Of a stretch of DNA of 64,000 nt, positions 27,101-34,438 are shown in pieces (the stretch's first letter is position 1; every line of letters begins with the position of its first letter). This DNA is from Streptomyces sp. PKU-EA00015 (GTDB taxonomy: Bacteria > Actinomycetota > Actinomycetes > Streptomycetales > Streptomycetaceae). Location: NCBI RefSeq assembly GCF_013387495.1, contig NZ_JABZEE010000034.1:124001-188000 (forward strand), in the 5' to 3' direction. The position numbers and the translations under genes are program-made. The notes beneath the pieces were generated by a model, which was given only the letters and a program-made list of their open reading frames with translations, was not told the origin of the DNA and did not search any database.

Positions 27101-30100
27101 GCGGGCGCGGCAGGTTCGGACGCGGGTGGTGCGGCGGGTTCGGACCCGGGCGGTGAAGCCGCCGCTGCGAGGGACTCTGCCGGGGACGCGGCTGCAGGCT
27201 GTACGGCGGGCGCGGCGGCCCCGTCACCCCGCAGGTCCGCCACGTGGGCCGCCAGCTTCCGCGGGGTGTCCGCGTCCGAGAACAGATCCCGGACCCGGAC
27301 ACGCACCCCGTGGCGGCTCTCCAGTTCGGCCACCATGCCCATCAGGGCGAGCGAGTCGGCGCCCAGGGCGAAGAACGAGGCGTCGGGTGAGGTGTCGGCG
27401 ATGTCGGTCCCGAGCTTCTGCGCGGTCAACCGCCTGATGTCGTCGAGCAGTTCGCCGGACGGTACGGGCCCGTGGCCCGTCTGTGCGAGTTCGGACACGG
27501 GTACGGGCGCCGGTTCGGGCACGGCGACCGGCCCCGGTCCGGCGGCAGGACCGGCCGCCGCCCGCGCGGGCACGGTGGTGGTGACCCTGCGGCGCCGCAA
27601 CGGATGCCCGGGCAGGGGGACCCTGCCCCCGCTCCTGACGACGGCCCGCCAGTCGAATGCGGCCCCCGCGCGGTACAGCTCACCGAGCGTCCGCATGATC
27701 CCGGCCGGCTGCTCGGCGCCCTCTCCCTGGCCGCTGTACCAGCGGCTCTCCGGTGCGCAGTGCCTGCCCAGGCCCGCGAGCGTGCTGCCCGCCCCGATCT
27801 CCAGGAAGTCCGCGCACCCCTGCCCGGATGCGGTGGCCACCGCCCGGTCGAACCGGACCGGCTGCCTCGCCTGCCGGCAGAGGTACTCGGCGTCGACGGT
27901 CCAGCCCGCGGCGCGCAGCACGCCGTCGAGTCCCGAGGCGAGCGGGGTGTGCAGCGGCGCGTACGTCGTCTTCTCTGCGTACGCGCGGAATGCGCGGAGC
28001 GCCTCGTCCAGCGCGGCCGAGTGGAACGCCCGGTCCACCGGCAGCGCACGCCACGGTATGTCCGCCTCCGCGAGCAGGCGTGCCGCCTCCCCCAGGGCCC
28101 ACTCCGACCCGGATATCACCTGGGACCGCGGCCCGTTGCAGGCCGCGGGCTCGGCTCCCGCCGCCCAGGCGATCCGTTCGGCGGTCGCGGCGTCGGTACG
28201 CACCGCGAGCATCCCGCCCGGAGCGGCGGCCTCCCGCATCAGTCCGCCGCGCCGTGCGGTGAGCCGCAGGCCGTCCTCCAGGGACAGGGCGCCGCCCGCG
28301 CACAGGGCCGCGTACTCGCCGAGGCTGTGCCCGAGGAGCAGGGCGGGGCGCACACCGAACGCGCGCCAGACCTCGATGAGCGCCATATGGTGGGCGAACA
28401 GGGCCGGTTGGGCGGTGTCGGTGGGCCAGACGCCGTCGTCGTGCCCGTCGTCCCCCTCGGCGCCGAGGAGCAGCGGGAGCAGGGTGCCGCCGAACTCGTC
28501 GGCGTGGACGCGTTCACAGCGTTCGAGGATCCGGCGGGCCTCGGGGTAGGCGTCCCAGATGCCGCGTGCCATGCCGCGCCGGGCGCTGCCCTGCCCGCTG
28601 CAGGCGAAGGCGACGGAACCGAGGGGCGTCACCGGGCCGGGCGGGCTTTCCAGCGCGCGGGCCAGATCACGGACCGTCCTGCCGACGACAGCCGTGCGTG
28701 CCGCGCGGTGCGGGCGGCCGAGCGCGAGCGTCGCGGCCACGTCGGCGGCCGCGAGCCCGGGGTGTGCGAGCAGGTGCTCGCGCAGCCGGGTGGCGTACTC
28801 GTCCAGTGCCCGGGGGTCGCGCGCCGACAGTGGTAGGAGGACCGGCTCGTCCACGGGACCGGGGCCGGCGGGCTCCGTGCGCTCGGGGGCCTCTTCCAGG
28901 ATCACATGGGCGTTGGTGCCGCCGACCCCGAGCGCGCTGACGCCCGCCCTGCGCGGCACGCCGTCCCGCGTCCGCCAGGGTGCGGTCGCCGTGCCGAGCA
29001 CCAAGGGGCCGCCGGCCAGGCGCAGTTCGGGGTTGGGCCGGTCGAGGTTGAGCGTCGGCACCAGGGTGCGGTGTTCGAGCATGAGCACGGTCTTGACGAG
29101 ACCGGCCATGCCCGCGCAGCTGTCGAGGTGTCCGATGGCCGGTTTCACCGAGCCCACGGTGCAGAAGCCCGTCCGGTCGGTGTCCTCGCCGAGAGCCCGG
29201 GCGAGTGCCTCGAACTCCACCGGGTCGCCGAGCCGTGTGCCCGTGCCGTGCGCCTCGACGTACGAGACGGTGTCCGCGGGGACCGCCGCCCGGCGCAGTG
29301 CCTGCCGTACGACCTCGACCTGGCCCGCGACGCCGGGCGCGCTGAACCCGACCTTGCCGGCTCCGTCGTTGTTGACCGCCGAGCCGAGGATCACGGCGTG
29401 CACGGTGTCCCCGTCGGCGAGGGCCCGGTCGAGCCGCTTGAGGAGGACGGCGGCCACGCCGTTGCCGCCCACGGTGCCGTCGGCGTCCGCGTCGAAGGCG
29501 CGGCAGCGTCCGGTGGGCGACAGGATGGACCCGGGGTGGCTGCGGTAGCCCGTCTCCTGGGGGGTGTGCACGGCCGCTGCGCCCGCCAGCGCCAGGTCCG
29601 TGTCACCGCTCAGCAGGGCCTGGACGGCGAGGTGGACGGCGACCAGCGAGGTCGAGCACGCGGTCTGGACGCCGATGGCGGGGCCGGTGAGGCCGAGCCG
29701 GTAGGCGACCCGGGAGGCGAGGAAGTCCGGCTGCTGTCCGATGGCCGTCTGCATGCCGGTGGCGGGATCGCCGTCGTCGGGGGAGGACGCGGGCGGCTGC
29801 TGGTGGCCGTAGAGGTTCATTCCGGAGCCGGCGAACACCCCGACGCGGGTCCCGGGACCGGTCGCCGCGTAGCCGCCGTCCTCCAGTGCCTCGTGGCAGC
29901 ATTCGAGGAACAACCGGTGGGCCGGGTGGGTGAGTCCGGCCTCCCTGGGGCTCACACCGAAGAAGTCCGCGTCGAACTCCTCGACGCCGTCGAGGACACC
30001 GGCGACCGGTACCCGGTCCGTGGCCCGCGCCTCTTCGGCGGACAGCCCTGCGGACATCAGGTCGCCGTGCGTGAAGCGGCGGACGCTGTCCACGCCGTCC

Positions 30101-32289
30101 CGCAGATTCGCCCAGAACTGCGCCGTCGAGTCCGCCCCGGGGAAGCGGACCGACATGCCGATGACGGCGATGCGGTGGTCCGCCCCCGCAGCCGGATCGC
30201 CACCCGAGTCCGCGCCGGGGGTGCGACGCGTACCCGCACCCCCGCCGGGCTGCCGACACGCAGCCGCGCCCGTACCCGCATCCGCTGCTGCCCGCGGCGC
30301 GGCGTCGGCGGCCGTCCCTGCGAACGGCCCGGGGAGCGCGGCCAGGTGGGCCGCCAGCTCGGCGGCCGTGGGGTGCTCGAAGAGCACGGTCTGCGCGATC
30401 TCCCTGCCGAGGCGCTCCTCCAGACGGACGCGCAGCCGTACCAGCTTCACGGAGTTCAGGCCCAGTTCGTAGAACGGGACGTGCGCGGGCACCGGGCGCC
30501 CGAGCACCGCCGTGAGCTCCTCCTGCACGACGCAGGACGCCTCGTCCGGGTGCGGGAGGGCGGCAGCGGGAACCGGGGCGAGGGGCCCGCCTGCGGCCAG
30601 CCGGTCGCGCAGGTCGCCTCGGCGCACCTTGCCGGCCGGAGTCCTCGGGAACGCGTCCGGCACAACCGGCACGACATGGGACGCGGTGAGCCGGAGCCGG
30701 GCGTACAGCACCGACTTGAGCTCCTTCTCGATGCGCACGTCCTCGCGGGCGCCACGGCTCACGAAGAACACCGCCAGGGTCTCGGTCCCGCTGTCGGGGT
30801 CGGGGACTCCGCACGCGGCCACGTCGCCCGTGCGGACGCCGGTGACGGCGGTGGCGGCGTCCTCCACCTCGTGACAGGAGATGTTGTGACCGTTGAGGAT
30901 GATCAGGTCCTTGCGCCTGCCGGTGATCACCAGCTGATCCTCCGCGAAGAAGGCGAGGTCACCGGTGTCGAGCCAGCCGGGTTCCCCGGGGAAGGCGGCC
31001 GCGTCGGCCTCCGGGTCGCGGACGTAGCCCGGTGTGACGCGAGCCCGAGACCGCACCTGCAGCCTGCCGATCCTGTCCTCGGCGACCGGCTCCCCCGCGT
31101 CGTCGACGAGCCGCAGCGTGGTGCCGTGCGCGGGCGAACCGACCGCGACGAAGGTGACACAGTCCTCGTCGGGGGTGTCCTCCGCGGCTGCGACCAGCGG
31201 ACCGCCGAGGCTGCTCCTGAGGATGCGCTGCACGGTTCCGGGCCGGTCGAGCCTGCCGTACGTGATGCCGGTGACCGTCTCGGCCATCCCCCACGCCGGC
31301 ACGATGTGCTCCTCCCGGACGCCGCAGGCAGCCGTGGCCGCGAGGAAGCGGCGGAGCACCGGCAGCGCGATCTGCTCGCCGCCGCAGACCAGGGTTTTGA
31401 GGTGGTCGAGACGCCTGCCGCCGCCGGGCCGCTCGGCGAGCGCGTCGGAGACCAACTGGTAGGCGAAGGTGGGCGCCCAGCTGTGCTGGGCACGGTGTTC
31501 CTCGATGAGGTCGAGCCAGCGCAGGGGCTCCGCCACGACGTGTCCCGTGGGGGCGTGCACGTTGGTGCAGCCGGTGAACACCGCGAGCACGTGGTACAGC
31601 AGGAAGGCCCCGCTGTGGTCCACGGGCAGCCAGTTGAGCATCGTGTGTCCGGGGCGCACGTCGAGGATGCGCCGGCTGCTCGCGGCGAAGTCCGCGAGTC
31701 CGCGGTGGGTCAGCTGCGCCGCCTTGGGCACGCCCGTGCTGCCGGACGAGAGCATCAGCAGGGCGACGTCGGTCCCCGCCGGTTCCGCATGGTCGTACGC
31801 GGGAGCCGCGCGCAGGCAGTCCTCCGCGACCGCGACCCGCAGTCCGGGGGCGGTTCGGGCGAGTGTCGCGGCTCCGGCGGCGTCGCTGAGCACCAGCGGC
31901 CCGTCCAGCAGGTCGCAGGTGTGCCGCAGGCGTTCGAGGGCCGCGGTGCCGTCGCCGGGGCGTTCCGCGACGGCCACGGGCCGGGCGCCGCCGAGGACGG
32001 CGGCCCAGAAGGCGGGGAAGAACTGGTCGAGGGGGAGTCCGCAGAGCACGAGCGCGTCGCCGGGGCGCAGGCCGTTGCCGCGCAGGCCGGTGAGCAGGCG
32101 GCGGGCGCGTGACAGGAGTTCGGGGTAGGTCTGCCGGGTCGTGGCGCCGTCCGGTCCGACGGTGACGACGGCCGCGCCGGGAGCGCCGTCCGCGGCGCGC
32201 AGCAGCGCCTGGACCGCGTCTGCCGGATCGTCGTCGGTGAACTCCGGCTCAGGCCCCCGGCGTATCGCCTGTCCCCGTCCGCGCTCCAT
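21172..32289 (-). CDS. Hybrid PKS/NRPS megasynthase: AL-ACP-KS-AT-ACP-LLM-C-A-T-C
   Basis: 3705 residues. Order and rough positions: acyl-AMP ligase 25-575 (LSSGSTGVPKAAQLTHRG, PAWGMAETVTGITYG); ACP 590-665 (ELGLNSVKL); KS 705-1140 (QTACSTSLVAVH, EAHGTGT, AIGHLDS); AT 1230-1540 (GHSLGEYAA; RAFH fits malonyl-CoA); ACP 1625-1700 (LGADSLAL); Pro/Ala linker; FMN luciferase-like monooxygenase of the natural-product LLM class 1840-2170; C 2210-2630 (HHIVFDS, last Gly replaced); A 2660-3140; T 3155-3225 (GGHSLSAV); terminal C 3265-3690 (HHAVCDGWS). There is no ketoreductase and no thioesterase. The A-domain pocket by GrsA alignment reads D-V-Q-F-F-A-Q-V-V-K, close to proline codes. It loads an acyl or aryl acid, extends once, oxidises, adds the amino acid and passes it on. 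Its start lies inside the MFS gene. Confidence 0.93.
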   Translation of the reverse strand: MERGRGQAIRRGPEPEFTDDDPADAVQALLRAADGAPGAAVVTVGPDGATTRQTYPELLSRARRLLTGLRGNGLRPGDALVLCGLPLDQFFPAFWAAVLGGARPVAVAERPGDGTAALERLRHTCDLLDGPLVLSDAAGAATLARTAPGLRVAVAEDCLRAAPAYDHAEPAGTDVALLMLSSGSTGVPKAAQLTHRGLADFAASSRRILDVRPGHTMLNWLPVDHSGAFLLYHVLAVFTGCTNVHAPTGHVVAEPLRWLDLIEEHRAQHSWAPTFAYQLVSDALAERPGGGRRLDHLKTLVCGGEQIALPVLRRFLAATAACGVREEHIVPAWGMAETVTGITYGRLDRPGTVQRILRSSLGGPLVAAAEDTPDEDCVTFVAVGSPAHGTTLRLVDDAGEPVAEDRIGRLQVRSRARVTPGYVRDPEADAAAFPGEPGWLDTGDLAFFAEDQLVITGRRKDLIILNGHNISCHEVEDAATAVTGVRTGDVAACGVPDPDSGTETLAVFFVSRGAREDVRIEKELKSVLYARLRLTASHVVPVVPDAFPRTPAGKVRRGDLRDRLAAGGPLAPVPAAALPHPDEASCVVQEELTAVLGRPVPAHVPFYELGLNSVKLVRLRVRLEERLGREIAQTVLFEHPTAAELAAHLAALPGPFAGTAADAAPRAAADAGTGAAACRQPGGGAGTRRTPGADSGGDPAAGADHRIAVIGMSVRFPGADSTAQFWANLRDGVDSVRRFTHGDLMSAGLSAEEARATDRVPVAGVLDGVEEFDADFFGVSPREAGLTHPAHRLFLECCHEALEDGGYAATGPGTRVGVFAGSGMNLYGHQQPPASSPDDGDPATGMQTAIGQQPDFLASRVAYRLGLTGPAIGVQTACSTSLVAVHLAVQALLSGDTDLALAGAAAVHTPQETGYRSHPGSILSPTGRCRAFDADADGTVGGNGVAAVLLKRLDRALADGDTVHAVILGSAVNNDGAGKVGFSAPGVAGQVEVVRQALRRAAVPADTVSYVEAHGTGTRLGDPVEFEALARALGEDTDRTGFCTVGSVKPAIGHLDSCAGMAGLVKTVLMLEHRTLVPTLNLDRPNPELRLAGGPLVLGTATAPWRTRDGVPRRAGVSALGVGGTNAHVILEEAPERTEPAGPGPVDEPVLLPLSARDPRALDEYATRLREHLLAHPGLAAADVAATLALGRPHRAARTAVVGRTVRDLARALESPPGPVTPLGSVAFACSGQGSARRGMARGIWDAYPEARRILERCERVHADEFGGTLLPLLLGAEGDDGHDDGVWPTDTAQPALFAHHMALIEVWRAFGVRPALLLGHSLGEYAALCAGGALSLEDGLRLTARRGGLMREAAAPGGMLAVRTDAATAERIAWAAGAEPAACNGPRSQVISGSEWALGEAARLLAEADIPWRALPVDRAFHSAALDEALRAFRAYAEKTTYAPLHTPLASGLDGVLRAAGWTVDAEYLCRQARQPVRFDRAVATASGQGCADFLEIGAGSTLAGLGRHCAPESRWYSGQGEGAEQPAGIMRTLGELYRAGAAFDWRAVVRSGGRVPLPGHPLRRRRVTTTVPARAAAGPAAGPGPVAVPEPAPVPVSELAQTGHGPVPSGELLDDIRRLTAQKLGTDIADTSPDASFFALGADSLALMGMVAELESRHGVRVRVRDLFSDADTPRKLAAHVADLRGDGAAAPAVQPAAASPAESLAAAASPPGSEPAAPPASEPAAPASEPAAQPAAVAGPDGRDAAHPAVEESLHQLFAQQIRLAENLVEQVTGLLTRQLDALPGAQPTPPASPTPPAQPVAPPRPAPLAPPAAAAPQALRPEASPRPEPARPSSGPLPHAAHCDVSLYFFGDYPQDADGDKYALITEAAEFADRHGFHALWFPERHFNSFGALFPNPSVLAAALAARTDRIRLHAGSVVLPLHHPVRVAEEWSVVDNLSGGRAGLCFASGWHATDFALAPENFGRHRDVMYERLEDVRRLWSGQPLPVTAGDGTRTEVRLHPRPVQAEPPLYVAVVSNPDSYRQAAVRDLGVVTNLMAQTVEQLAENIALYRRTRAEHGLDPDAGRVVVLVHTYLGEDAERARAEAYGPFVSYLRSSLSLFDQVTNSLGFEVDLENTPEDDVEFLLGRAYERYCDSRALIGDEDTAAATVRRLVDAGADEIACFVDFGVPAERVLAALPVLDRLRQRRIGRAGTGTAPGEGSTGPTGHEGRRTPLSPAQRRIWFLEQLHPGTSMYHEPKAVRLEGLLNTEALRWALQQVCDRHPALRTVVREADGVPYQEVLPHVRLDCPVADHTGDTEEAALRAAMESEGRRIFDLSEGPLVSAGLLRLAHDRHLLFLLAHHIVFDSSSTTVLTRDLGAFYRAWPHHDDTAAPPVLPPLPALPIVPPDPARTAEALAHWRRELGDAPELALPTDRPRPAARSGEGASLTYALDAELTESLRRLAAEHRATLFMVLTSAIGAVLGRFSGQRDVVIGTAVAARPAGAEHHIGLFLDTVPLRLDLSGDPDFGELLRRVRESSTAAFEYRDVPFDELVGALNPHRDAGRNPLFQVLVEYENEGQAEFDPPRLTATLLDMPSERAPFDLTLYLTHHRGGVRCAVEYDTVLFDSSTVRRLLAYMESVLRRALETATATLPELTAPTDADRAALSRLGRLDEPPPAHDDTLHGLFEAQARRTPDATALVHGDERIGYAELDRRAERLARQLRTRGAGRGERVAVLLPRGPELITALLGVLKSGAAYLPLDVSLPTARLELLLDDGTPALLLTTPALLDRNPSLAARPVHLVGGPETAAGDGVAGGADISGPLDGTRPQDPAYCIYTSGSTGRPKGVVVPHRGPVGLVRGHLERHPALRTLQWTSPAFDVSVQEIFTTLAAGAELVLVDDDVRLDPAAVAEAVRRHAVERVFMPCTPLRYLMETGPELPSLRELFSAGEALDLNAGFRRFLAAHPRCTLYNQYGPTETSVVVTSHRVDGAEERPPIGTPVPGAGIRLLDTEGRPVPLGAVGEIHVCGTPVAYGYHARPEETAAAFVTDDMGAPQYRTGDLARWRSDGTLAYLGRTDDQVKIRGHRVEPGEIQVVLNARPEVAEAAVVTRRDRAGEAELVAYVAPVEPDTDLGRLRSALAAVLPDHLVPRHWVRVDRLPVNASGKLDRERLPAPDAGAPQQGAEPLTPLEKDLHELWCAELGLPQASVTRSFFELGGHSLSAVRLLNRMSALLGAELGMAEFFRAPTIRAVAARCEEHRSPVPGSEADDPVPAARIAARVPMTSSLRRLWRRHHERADPGVYNVAHRIDLHGALDADALKRALRDLVARHEALRSRAVRRDGDHLVEVLAEVPVDVGVTDLTAYADDGTRIERWCQDLACEPFALDCAPLFRFRLGRLGADRWVLVTVLHHAVCDGWSMGIIWHDLQELYNAHSEGSTPALAPPPAQFTDVARAEHRLTDSRRAALEHFWRTELAGVQLRPALPCDRPRPDVPSGRGALHTWVIGGTVPARAAETAERLGVTPYAVLAAAFATWTARLCGSTGDVVLAASSANRARPEREGVVGLLGDAVLLRARLSEAPAFADLVTRLGSTLFTAIDHQDLPLTEVVRLVSPQTADQLFPTVLFTVVTTTPPALDLRAVSTTVRGLPTRAVARNELYAVLVPRGDTIDVTFEYATDLFDAATVRAWSEDFTALLAQVTAEPSTPVADLLRPPEEAGPR

Positions 32290-33538
32290 GCGTGGTCCCT
32301 TCTCCTCGTGTCACACCTTGTGTGGGTCGTTTCCGCCGCGTGGCCGTACCGCCCCGCGGCGTCAGGACCAGCAGGGCCAGCGCCCCGCATACGGCTGTTC
32401 CGTGGAACGCCCCCACGACGGCGAGGGCGGGCAGGGCCTCGAGCGCCGCGGCGGCGGCGACGGTCCCGAGCGTGAATCCGGAGGTCTCCGCCGTGGCCGA
32501 CAGGCCGAACAGCCGGCTGCGCTGCCGGTCGGGGACGGCCTGCAGCCGGGAGGTGTAGACGATCTCGGTGCAGCCGTCCGCCAGGCCCGCGCCCAGGGCC
32601 ACGGCCACCAGCGCGGGGGCGGGCAGTCCGGTGAACGCGAGGACGAAGAACAGGGACATGGCGCAGGTGCCGGTCGCGAAGGCACGGTCCCCCGCGGCCC
32701 GGCCTCCGCTCATACGCCGCTTGAGCACCTGGTGGGCGAGCAGGGTGCCGACGGCCCAGGCGGCCCAGAACCGGGTCATGAACAGGGCGGGGTGGTCCGG
32801 CGACACGGCCCCGGCGGCGACCGGCAGGGCCACGTTGTGCGAGGACGACGCCAGGGCGTCGGCGCCCCTGAGGAGGATCATCCCGATCAGCAGCGCGGAC
32901 AGGCCGCGCAGCCCGCGCGGCCCGCCCGCCGCACCGGCGTCCCCTGGTGCGGCGGACCCGTCCGCCTCGTCGCCGTCGGTGCGGGGCCGCAGCACGAGCA
33001 GCGCCGCAGCGGACAGAAGGAAACTGGCGCCGTTGATCGCGAACGCGGCCGCGTAGCCGCCGTATGCGATGACGGGGGCCGCCGACGCGAAGCCGAGCAC
33101 GGTGGCGAACGACCGCACCGTGACGAGCATGCCGTTCGCCCGTACGCGCTCCTCGTGACCGACCATCACCGGCACCGCGCTGCGCAGGGCGACGGTGAAC
33201 AGGGTGTTCCCCGCGCCGAGCACCACGACCGCACAGGCGAGCAGCGGCACGCGGGTGCCCGGCGCGGTCAGCGCGAGTACCGCCATGGCCGACGCCTGGG
33301 CGATGTCGGCCAGGAGCATCAGGGCCCGGCGGCCCGCCTTCTCGGCCAGCGCTCCGGCGGCGAGGCCCGCGAGCATGCCGGAGAACAGACGCAGTGCCAT
33401 GAGCGCGCCGATGCCGAACGCGCTGCCCGTCACCTCGTAGGTGAACAGGCTCAGGGCGATGAGGCTGAGGTAGTTGCCGTAGGAGGACACGGCGTACGCG
33501 GACAGGAGGCAGCGGAACCGCCCACTCACAGCCGTCAC
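32249..33538 (-). CDS. MFS exporter, cluster-linked
   Basis: 429 residues from GTG 33538 (GGGGGAG 5-7 nt upstream). About twelve hydrophobic segments, with the MFS loop motif between helices 2 and 3 (AGALAEKAGRRALMLLAD, about residue 62). It most resembles MFS_3-type drug/siderophore exporters. Its 3' end overlaps the megasynthase gene by 41 bp, so the two are cotranscribed. It diverges from a MarR gene over a gap holding a palindrome; export of the product and self-resistance are the likely roles. Confidence 0.88.
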   Translation of the reverse strand: MTAVSGRFRCLLSAYAVSSYGNYLSLIALSLFTYEVTGSAFGIGALMALRLFSGMLAGLAAGALAEKAGRRALMLLADIAQASAMAVLALTAPGTRVPLLACAVVVLGAGNTLFTVALRSAVPVMVGHEERVRANGMLVTVRSFATVLGFASAAPVIAYGGYAAAFAINGASFLLSAAALLVLRPRTDGDEADGSAAPGDAGAAGGPRGLRGLSALLIGMILLRGADALASSSHNVALPVAAGAVSPDHPALFMTRFWAAWAVGTLLAHQVLKRRMSGGRAAGDRAFATGTCAMSLFFVLAFTGLPAPALVAVALGAGLADGCTEIVYTSRLQAVPDRQRSRLFGLSATAETSGFTLGTVAAAAALEALPALAVVGAFHGTAVCGALALLVLTPRGGTATRRKRPTQGVTRGEGTTHGARTGTGDTPGA

Positions 33539-33701
33539 TTCACTCCCCCGAGTACCGCGGATCCTCCGCCGCCCCGGAACCGTAGCCATGCCGTCCCCGG
33601 CGTGTCGAGAGCGGCGCGGACCGGGCCGGCGCGGAAGGCGGACGCCGCGGTCCCGGGCAGTCGCCCCGGGGCCCGGCCGGCACCCAGGTTCCCCTTCATG
33701 G

Positions 33702-33722
33702 ACAGCCGTGTCGCACGGCTGT
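33702..33722. promoter_or_regulatory. Palindromic operator in the MFS/MarR divergent promoter
   Basis: ACAGCCGTG (33702-33710), three bases, then CACGGCTGT (33714-33722): perfect 9-bp arms. It lies 70 bp before the MarR start and 164 bp before the MFS start. Size and symmetry fit a MarR-dimer operator that would control both transcripts. Confidence 0.6.
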
Positions 33723-33791
33723 ACGGTGCAGCAACGCATGGCCGGGTTCGTCACCGGCCACGGACGTCGACTGCCGGCGGAGGGGGCCGTA

Positions 33792-34283
33792 GTGCGTGTC
33801 GCGACATCCGGTGAGCACATCCGCGACGGCATGAGTTCCGTCGACGCGTTCAGCCGCACCGCCCTGGCCGTCTTCCACCTGAACGGCAGATTCGGGGCGC
33901 TGCTCGACCAGTTGACCGTGCCGTCCGGCCTCAGCGCGGCGCAGTGGCAGGTCCTCGGCGCGGTCGAGGACGAGCCGCGGTCCGTGTCGGGCATAGCGCG
34001 CATGCTGGGCGTCACCCGGCAGAGCGTGCAGCGCATCGCCGACCTGCTGGTGGAGCAGGGGCTCGCCGACTACCGTGCCAATCCCGCGCACCGGCGCGCC
34101 CGGCTGCTGGCGGCCACCGAGCGGGGTGAGGCGGTGCTCCACGAGGTCGACGCCGGTCACGCCGAACTGGCCCGGCGGCTGTGCCGGGAGCTCGGCGGGG
34201 AGGAGGAGTTCGGCCGGACCACCGACGTGTTGCGCGAGTTGTCGCTCGCCCTCGGCTCCGTCGTCCCCCAGGCCCGGTCCTGA
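33792..34283 (+). CDS. MarR-family transcriptional regulator
   Basis: 163 residues from GTG 33792, preceded by GGAGGGGG; an in-frame ATG at 33738 lacks a site. Winged helix core: LSAAQWQVLGAVEDEPRSVS, then the recognition helix region MLGVTRQSVQRIADLLVEQG and wing NPAHRRARLLAATERGEAVL. MarR proteins bind palindromes as dimers and release on binding phenolic or other small molecules. Divergence from the exporter/megasynthase operon suggests it represses that operon until product or precursor appears. Confidence 0.88.
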   Translation: MRVATSGEHIRDGMSSVDAFSRTALAVFHLNGRFGALLDQLTVPSGLSAAQWQVLGAVEDEPRSVSGIARMLGVTRQSVQRIADLLVEQGLADYRANPAHRRARLLAATERGEAVLHEVDAGHAELARRLCRELGGEEEFGRTTDVLRELSLALGSVVPQARS

Positions 34284-34438
34284 GCGCCCGCGCACCACTA
34301 CGCGGCGTCCGGACCACCCCGACGGCCCGCCCACGGCACGGCGTCCGCCCCGTTCACACGCCAACTCCCCGCTGATCGGGGCCACTTCCTTGTTGTACCG
34401 TTACCGACCTGCCTAGAGGTCACAGGCCGGGGGGACCA

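Noticed and set aside
34406..34421. GACCT-N6-AGGTC inverted repeat before the first SARP gene as an operator
   Set aside because: Five-bp arms are expected by chance in this GC-rich DNA.
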